Below, piece after piece: positions 7,777-11,549 of a DNA stretch of 11,549 nt (within the stretch, counting starts at the first letter, position 1; the number at the start of each line of letters is the position of its first letter). The translations under genes and the position numbers were made by a program. The notes beneath the pieces were generated by a model that saw only the letters and a program-made list of their open reading frames with translations, was not told the origin of the DNA and searched no databases. Source of the DNA: an uncultured Rickettsiales bacterium (GTDB lineage: Bacteria > Pseudomonadota > Alphaproteobacteria > Rickettsiales > Deianiraeaceae); the NCBI GenBank assembly GCA_946544555.1, contig CAMNMI010000020.1:1-11549 (forward strand), read 5' to 3'.

Positions 7777-8934
7777 GTATTCCCCATCGTAAATATAAGG
7801 ATAGTTTGAATATGTGTTGTAGCTTATGTTATTACTTATCTGTTGCGGTGTATATGTTTGTGTATAATAACTATTATTGTCTGGTTTGCTTGAAAAAGAA
7901 CAACTTTTATCTTCGTGGTCATATTGTATACCTGGAGCTTGATCAGTATCTAATATATAATAGTTTTCTAGCTCACTACCTAGCCAGCTATAATAATCAA
8001 AGTTATTGTCGTTATAATTATTTGGCCAGAGATAATCTTCATGGCTACTATCAAGGGAGTTAGTACCGTTCTGATTGATGACACTATTAGTTAAGTTTTC
8101 AAGATTGCTATCTGTACCTGTGCTTTCATGTGTCAAGGTTGAAGTACAATTATAATTATTCTTTTTTCTAACGCTGTCCATTGGCCCTTTTATTATGTTG
8201 TCCATTGGCTCTTTTATTACGTCGTACATTAGACCTTTGCTTTCAAAGGTTGGAAAATGGCTACCCACTATGTATCCTGGTTTTTTTAATTTGCCAAAAT
8301 ATTCATCTTTACTTTTTTTTTCTTCAACTTTTCTCCTTTCTTCTTTTTGCTCTTTTTGGTTGTCAACGTTATTCATAATTAATTCTATATCGGTGTTACC
8401 CCATGTGTACCCTGGTTGGTTAAATTTGCCAAAATATTTATTTAATTCAGTTTCGTTAATTCTTTTATTAAAATCTTCTTCATCCATTGTCCTTTTTATT
8501 TTTAACTCTTCTATCTCTTCCTGTTTAAATTCTTTCAGTTTATTTCCCGTGTTCCCACCAGTTTTACCATAACAAAATTTTCCGTTTTTTTCATAAAAAC
8601 CTTTGGAAAGATCTTCAGGATTAATAAACACCGTCGATCCAGATGAGTTAAAATAAGGATGAAGAAAATACTGACTTCCATCTTTTTTACGCATTACATT
8701 CAATATAATGTCGCCTTTTTTTTCTTTTCTTTCTGCTTCCAACAATTGGCGATTATATCTCACTATGTCTAAATCATTAAACGTTACAATCCTGTCTTGC
8801 GGCTCTCTTCCAATTTTTCGCCCCTTGCTTTGTGATATCCTTTTATTAGATAATGTATGAATGTTCCCATTACTTTTACATTTCTGTCTGATATCTTGTG
8901 GCATATCAGATAATGTACGAATGTTGTTACTCAT
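7765..8934 (-). CDS. Unrecognised hydrophilic repeat protein with Tyr/Asn-rich tail; possible secreted effector
   Basis: I recognise no family. The 389 residues contain no signal peptide or membrane helix. The N-terminal half is basic and charged; the last 90 or so residues are very rich in Tyr, Asn, Ser and Asp. Internal repeats are: NIRTLSD (4-10) and NIHTLSN (24-30); NKYFGKFNQPGY (165-176) and DEYFGKLKKPGY (210-221); and three tandem 8-residue units at 232-255 (SKGLMYDV, IKEPMDNI, IKGPMDSV). Repeats plus many exposed tyrosines recall tandem-repeat and tyrosine-phosphorylated type IV effectors of Rickettsiales, but this is analogy only. The frame opens with GTG at 8946; I prefer the ATG at 8934, preceded by TTTGGAAAT, which offers a GGA ribosome site. 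Base composition is more AT-rich than in obgE, suggesting an accessory gene. It is transcribed away from mlaD and towards dnaX. Confidence 0.75.
   Translation of the reverse strand: MSNNIRTLSDMPQDIRQKCKSNGNIHTLSNKRISQSKGRKIGREPQDRIVTFNDLDIVRYNRQLLEAERKEKKGDIILNVMRKKDGSQYFLHPYFNSSGSTVFINPEDLSKGFYEKNGKFCYGKTGGNTGNKLKEFKQEEIEELKIKRTMDEEDFNKRINETELNKYFGKFNQPGYTWGNTDIELIMNNVDNQKEQKEERRKVEEKKSKDEYFGKLKKPGYIVGSHFPTFESKGLMYDVIKEPMDNIIKGPMDSVRKKNNYNCTSTLTHESTGTDSNLENLTNSVINQNGTNSLDSSHEDYLWPNNYNDNNFDYYSWLGSELENYYILDTDQAPGIQYDHEDKSCSFSSKPDNNSYYTQTYTPQQISNNISYNTYSNYPYIYDGEYNYF
8177..8248 (-). repeat. Three tandem 24-base units within the repeat-protein gene
   Basis: Units 8177-8200 and 8201-8224 differ at 3 of 24 bases. 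The unit at 8225-8248 is more diverged at DNA level but keeps the encoded pattern xK(G/E)(L/P)M. The differences suggest an old in-frame expansion. Confidence 0.75.
8848..8925 (-). repeat. Pair of near-identical 18-base direct repeats, 60 bases apart
   Basis: The 18-mers at 8848-8865 and 8908-8925 differ at one base, and a shared TGATATC lies just before each (8833-8839, 8889-8895). They encode the NIHTLSN and NIRTLSD segments, so the N-terminus of the unknown protein seems to have grown by duplication. Confidence 0.65.
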
Positions 8935-8947
8935 ATTTCCAAACACT

Positions 8948-8978
8948 ATTATGTTAACAAAAAAAAAAAAGTAGTCAA
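8948..8978 (-). promoter_or_regulatory. Putative promoter of the repeat-protein gene with a 12-T run in its spacer
   Basis: TTGACT (8978-8973, five of six) and CATAAT (8953-8948, five of six) are separated by 19 bases, 12 of which are a T homopolymer (8970-8959). The optimum spacing is about 17, so loss of two T would be expected to strengthen it. Transcription would start near 8941, just before the ATG at 8934, giving a very short leader. Confidence 0.4.
8959..8970 (-). repeat. T12 homopolymer on the minus strand (A12 on the plus strand)
   Basis: Twelve identical bases lie in the divergent intergenic region and fall entirely between the proposed -35 and -10 boxes of the repeat-protein promoter. 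The length is prone to slippage. Confidence 0.9.
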
Positions 8979-8996
8979 CATCTTAGTTTTTAGAGC

Positions 8997-9025
8997 TTGA
9001 CAATTATACTTATCAAAAAATTATT
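8997..9025 (+). promoter_or_regulatory. Possible mlaD promoter
   Basis: A perfect TTGACA (8997-9002) is followed after 17 bases by ATTATT (9020-9025), only three of six. TATACT at 9005-9010 is a better -10 but lacks a good -35. Which of the two is used, if either, cannot be decided by eye. Confidence 0.3.
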
Positions 9026-9030
9026 CCAAT

Positions 9031-9486
9031 ATGGAAGAAAAAAAATCATTTGAGGCGATTATTGGAGCAGTGATTTTGCTGATTTGTGCGCTGTTTGTGT
9101 CGCATACTGTGAAGATTGGAAAGATCCAAAAACGTGAGACATACAAGAACGTTTTGCATGCAAAATTCAGCAACATAGATGGGATAAAAGTTGGCAGCGA
9201 GGTCAAAATTGCGGGGTTGCGCGTTGGTATGGTTGAAGAGACAACGCTGAACCCAAACACATTCCAAGTTGAAGTAAAAATTGGCATCAAAGAGGGCTTG
9301 AATATTCCAACTGACTCAGTGTTAGCAGTCACAAGTAGCGGGCTGTTGGGCGGCAAGTTTTTGAGTATCAAGCCAGGTGCAGACGACATGTTTTTGACAA
9401 ACGGTTCGTCATTCTCACTTACGCAGTCAACCATGAACTTGGAGGACCTCATCGGCAAGGTTGTCGCGGCCTTCACAAGTAAATAG
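9031..9486 (+). CDS. mlaD: MlaD-like MCE-domain lipid transport protein
   Basis: MlaD is the periplasmic, membrane-anchored substrate-binding subunit of the Mla phospholipid transporter, which keeps the outer membrane asymmetric together with MlaF, MlaE and MlaB. The 151 residues start with a charged MEEKKSFE, then one membrane anchor (about 8-26), then an MCE domain at about 38-116. The domain includes FSNIDGIKVGSEVKIAGLRVG (46-66, the family's GL..G..V...G..VG pattern) and SSGLLGGKFLSI (102-113). The C-terminal tail is short. The other mla genes are not adjacent. The ATG at 9031 follows an AT-rich leader without a clear Shine-Dalgarno; a GTPase gene starts 15 bases after the stop, so the two are probably co-transcribed. 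Confidence 0.92.
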   Translation: MEEKKSFEAIIGAVILLICALFVSHTVKIGKIQKRETYKNVLHAKFSNIDGIKVGSEVKIAGLRVGMVEETTLNPNTFQVEVKIGIKEGLNIPTDSVLAVTSSGLLGGKFLSIKPGADDMFLTNGSSFSLTQSTMNLEDLIGKVVAAFTSK

Positions 9487-9501
9487 TAGGCAGATTTGGC
9501 A

Positions 9502-10494
9502 ATGGACAAACGTTTTTTTGACGAAGTGCAAGTATTCATGCAGGCAGGCAACGGTGGAAATGGCTGTTGCAGCTTCCGCAGAGAAAAATATGTTCCGCGC
9601 GGTGGCCCAGATGGCGGCGATGGTGGCAAAGGTGGAGACATCATTCTTGTTGCGAAAAGCAATTTGAATACGCTGCTGTATTTTCACTACAACAAACATC
9701 ATCGCGCGAAGAGCGGAAAAAGTGGCGCTGGCGCAAACATGACTGGCGCGAACGGCGAGAATATGGTGCTTGGCGTGCCACTTGGAACGCAGGTTTTTGA
9801 TGAGAACGAAGAGGTTCTGTTAGCCGATTTGGATAAGGAAGGGAGTGAGTATGTCATTGTTCACGGCGGGGTTGGCGGCATTGGCAACATGGCCTTCAAG
9901 ACATCAGTAAATCAGGCGCCTCGCACGGCCACAAAGGGCGAAGAAGGTGAGAGCGGGTGGTTCAAGTTGAAGCTCAAAATGCTGTCAGATGTTGGGCTTG
10001 TCGGCATGCCAAATGCTGGGAAATCCAGCTTGATTTGCGCCATCACAAACGCAAAATCGGAGATTGGCGCATATCCATTCACAACTTTAAAACCTACGCT
10101 CGGAGTAATAAAAAAGGGGCGCGGACGTGTTGTTGTGTGCGACATCCCGGGGCTGATTGAAAACGCACACCTGGGAGTTGGTCTTGGCGACAAATTTTTG
10201 AAGCACATAGAGCGTTGCAGGGTGCTAATTCACATGCTTGACGCGAGTGATGATAACCTGTTGAAGAACTACAAAACGATAAAAAAAGAGCTAAAAGAAT
10301 ATAACGAGGACATCTTGAAGAAGTCGGAAATTGTGGTATTTAACAAGGTGGATTTGTTGAATGGGAAGGAGCTAAAAAAGCGTGTTGGCGTGTTCAAACG
10401 GTCAACAAAAATTGAGCCAATTTGCATATCAACACTCACGCACGAGGGCCTGCAAGATTTAATCAAGTTGATTTTTAAAATTGTCAAAGATTAA
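9502..10494 (+). CDS. obgE: Ribosome-associated GTPase ObgE/CgtA
   Basis: Obg binds the large ribosomal subunit and links its assembly to nucleotide status and stress. The 330 residues show the glycine-rich Obg fold (about 1-158) with GNGGNGCCSFRREKYVPRGG at 16-35 and GPDGGDGGKGGD nearby. The G domain follows: G1 GMPNAGKSS at 168-176, G2 YPFTTLKP at 191-198, G3 DIPGLIE at 214-220 and G4 NKVD at 281-284. The G5 position reads CIST (308-311) where SA is usual. No C-terminal OCT-type extension is present, as is common. I chose the ATG at 9502. A TTG at 9496 is in frame and has a better spaced AGG (9488-9490), so the true start may be two codons earlier. The TAA stop lies 12 bases before the MFS gene's ATG. 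Confidence 0.97.
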   Translation: MDKRFFDEVQVFMQAGNGGNGCCSFRREKYVPRGGPDGGDGGKGGDIILVAKSNLNTLLYFHYNKHHRAKSGKSGAGANMTGANGENMVLGVPLGTQVFDENEEVLLADLDKEGSEYVIVHGGVGGIGNMAFKTSVNQAPRTATKGEEGESGWFKLKLKMLSDVGLVGMPNAGKSSLICAITNAKSEIGAYPFTTLKPTLGVIKKGRGRVVVCDIPGLIENAHLGVGLGDKFLKHIERCRVLIHMLDASDDNLLKNYKTIKKELKEYNEDILKKSEIVVFNKVDLLNGKELKKRVGVFKRSTKIEPICISTLTHEGLQDLIKLIFKIVKD

Positions 10495-10506
10495 TGCCCG
10501 CAATTT

Positions 10507-11549
10507 ATGCCAAGCAGCGAAGTAAAAAAACCATTCAGTTTTCCGCGATTTTTGACAGAGACAATCTCGTTCGGCGCACTGCATTCAGCACTCTTCTGCA
10601 CTGTGCTGATACCATTTTTGACAAACAGCGGTCTTCTGCCATTGCAGTTGTCAATCATTCTGCTCGCCAGAAAACTCGTGCGGCTCCTCTCGGACAGCGT
10701 GTTCGGCATGGCATTTGATAAGTTTGGGCCAAAGCCAGTTTTCCTCATCGGGCGGCTACTAAAACTCTCAGCATATTTCCTATTCCTCCTGCCTGCCTCG
10801 TTTGAGACATATCTGCTCGCTGTGCTTGTCAGCGGCGTGTCATATAGCTCCATTTACGGCAAGGTGGGTGCGTATATCTACAACACACTGTCGGCAAACG
10901 GCAAGGTGTCGCTTTATCCGCGCGCGATGTCTATTTACTACTTTGTCATGGATATTCTTCTGGCATCCATGCACTTCGTGGCCGCGGGACTATTCAAGAT
11001 ATACGGCTATAACCTGCTAATTTACATCAGCATTGCGATGAATATCACGACCGTGCTAATAATTATGCGGGTTGTGCCAAATGCAAAGCAGTCGGGGCTG
11101 CATAATTATCAAGCAAAGTCATTCAAGGCAATATGGCAGACACTGTTTGAGGTTGCCAAAAAACACCCAGAGTTTCTCTATTTACTGGTCTTCTACGGCC
11201 TTATCAACTTCCTGTCGTGGCAGTTTGGTTCTGTCGCCAGCATGATTTTGCTTGACATGGGATATACGGCTTCGGGCATAGCAATTACGGGCGGTGCGTG
11301 CAAAATTGCCATGGCTGTGGGCTGTCTCATTCCAATGTTTGTGCTGCATCATGGTATATCAATCCGCAGGTGTTGCTACATTTTTACAGCGTTCGTGGCC
11401 TTCGCGCTCGCCACAGCAATATGCTATAACAGTATCATGATGATCGCCTTCATGTGTGGAATTATCCTGTGCTACACCACCATTGAAGTATCTATTGAGC
11501 GCACCCTGGATAAGGTTTCTGACAAGAGAATTCGCGGCACAGCAATATC
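10507..11549 (+). CDS. Major facilitator superfamily transporter, N-terminal part (cut by window edge)
   Basis: An open frame runs from the ATG at 10507 to the window end: 347 codons, no stop. It encodes a polytopic membrane protein with about nine hydrophobic segments visible. The loop after the second helix carries a motif-A-like sequence, GMAFDKFGPKPVFLIGR at 67-83, comparable to the MFS pattern GxxxDrxGrr, and the end ERTLDKVSDKRIRGTAI resembles the MFS segment before helix 11. Substrate is unknown. This ATG is the first start after an in-frame TAA (10492-10494), which is also the obgE stop; the genes are 12 bases apart and probably co-transcribed. G+C is higher than in the glycosyltransferase or repeat-protein genes, in line with a core gene. 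Confidence 0.88.
   Translation, partial: MPSSEVKKPFSFPRFLTETISFGALHSALFCTVLIPFLTNSGLLPLQLSIILLARKLVRLLSDSVFGMAFDKFGPKPVFLIGRLLKLSAYFLFLLPASFETYLLAVLVSGVSYSSIYGKVGAYIYNTLSANGKVSLYPRAMSIYYFVMDILLASMHFVAAGLFKIYGYNLLIYISIAMNITTVLIIMRVVPNAKQSGLHNYQAKSFKAIWQTLFEVAKKHPEFLYLLVFYGLINFLSWQFGSVASMILLDMGYTASGIAITGGACKIAMAVGCLIPMFVLHHGISIRRCCYIFTAFVAFALATAICYNSIMMIAFMCGIILCYTTIEVSIERTLDKVSDKRIRGTAI

Noticed and set aside
8935..8946. GTG start at 8946 for the repeat-protein gene
   Set aside because: No ribosome site precedes it, and it would lie almost on the proposed -10 box; the ATG at 8934 follows a GGA.
9021..9662. 213-codon minus-strand open frame
   Set aside because: It lies opposite mlaD and obgE and its Pro/Ser-rich translation is the mirror of their glycine-rich coding sequence.
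10494..10718. 74-codon frame whose ATG overlaps the obgE stop (TAATG)
   Set aside because: Attractive as coupled translation, but the frame starting at 10507 is open to the window end and encodes an MFS transporter; this one is a shadow.

Overview
The window comes from an AT-rich bacterial chromosome, most probably an alphaproteobacterium of the Rickettsiales or a similar host-associated lineage. The MnmE N-terminus is Rickettsia-like, a 483-residue VirB10 resembles the rickettsial form, and core genes (mnmE, dnaX, mlaD, obgE) are scattered rather than kept in their usual operons. I see no tRNA, rRNA, insertion sequence or CRISPR array. No gene-free stretch exceeds about 160 bases.

Layout. 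Positions 1-8934 are all coded on the minus strand and positions 9031-11549 on the plus strand, with a short divergent promoter region between. In minus-strand transcription order they are: an unrecognised Tyr/Asn-rich repeat protein (8934-7765), dnaX (7722-6526), virB10 (6369-4918), a GT11-family (alpha-1,2-fucosyltransferase-like) glycosyltransferase (4858-3720), an unrecognised polytopic membrane protein (3598-2345), an MsbA-like ABC exporter (2300-420) and the 5' part of mnmE (418-1, cut by the window edge). On the plus strand are mlaD, obgE and the 5' part of an MFS transporter (cut by the right edge).

Most interesting point. The glycosyltransferase has no usable start codon in its own frame. 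Its essential N-terminal GGLGNQ region lies upstream of the first in-frame GTG. The only sensible ATG codons (4858, 4837) lie in another frame, separated from the enzyme by an uninterrupted 29-base GA repeat (4798-4826). Losing one GA unit or gaining two restores a 378-residue, membrane-anchored enzyme. This is the structure of a phase-variable (contingency) gene, here in the OFF state. A second possible switch is a 12-T run lying exactly between the -35 and -10 elements proposed for the repeat-protein gene. That protein carries tandem 8-residue repeats and a Tyr/Asn-rich tail and could be a secreted effector.

Working picture (inference): housekeeping genes are interleaved with a variable surface/secretion set made of the glycosyltransferase, VirB10, the repeat protein, and possibly the exporter with its adjacent membrane protein. 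Functional calls for mnmE, the ABC exporter, GT11, VirB10, DnaX, MlaD, ObgE and MFS rest on motifs read directly in the translations. The other two proteins remain unknown.
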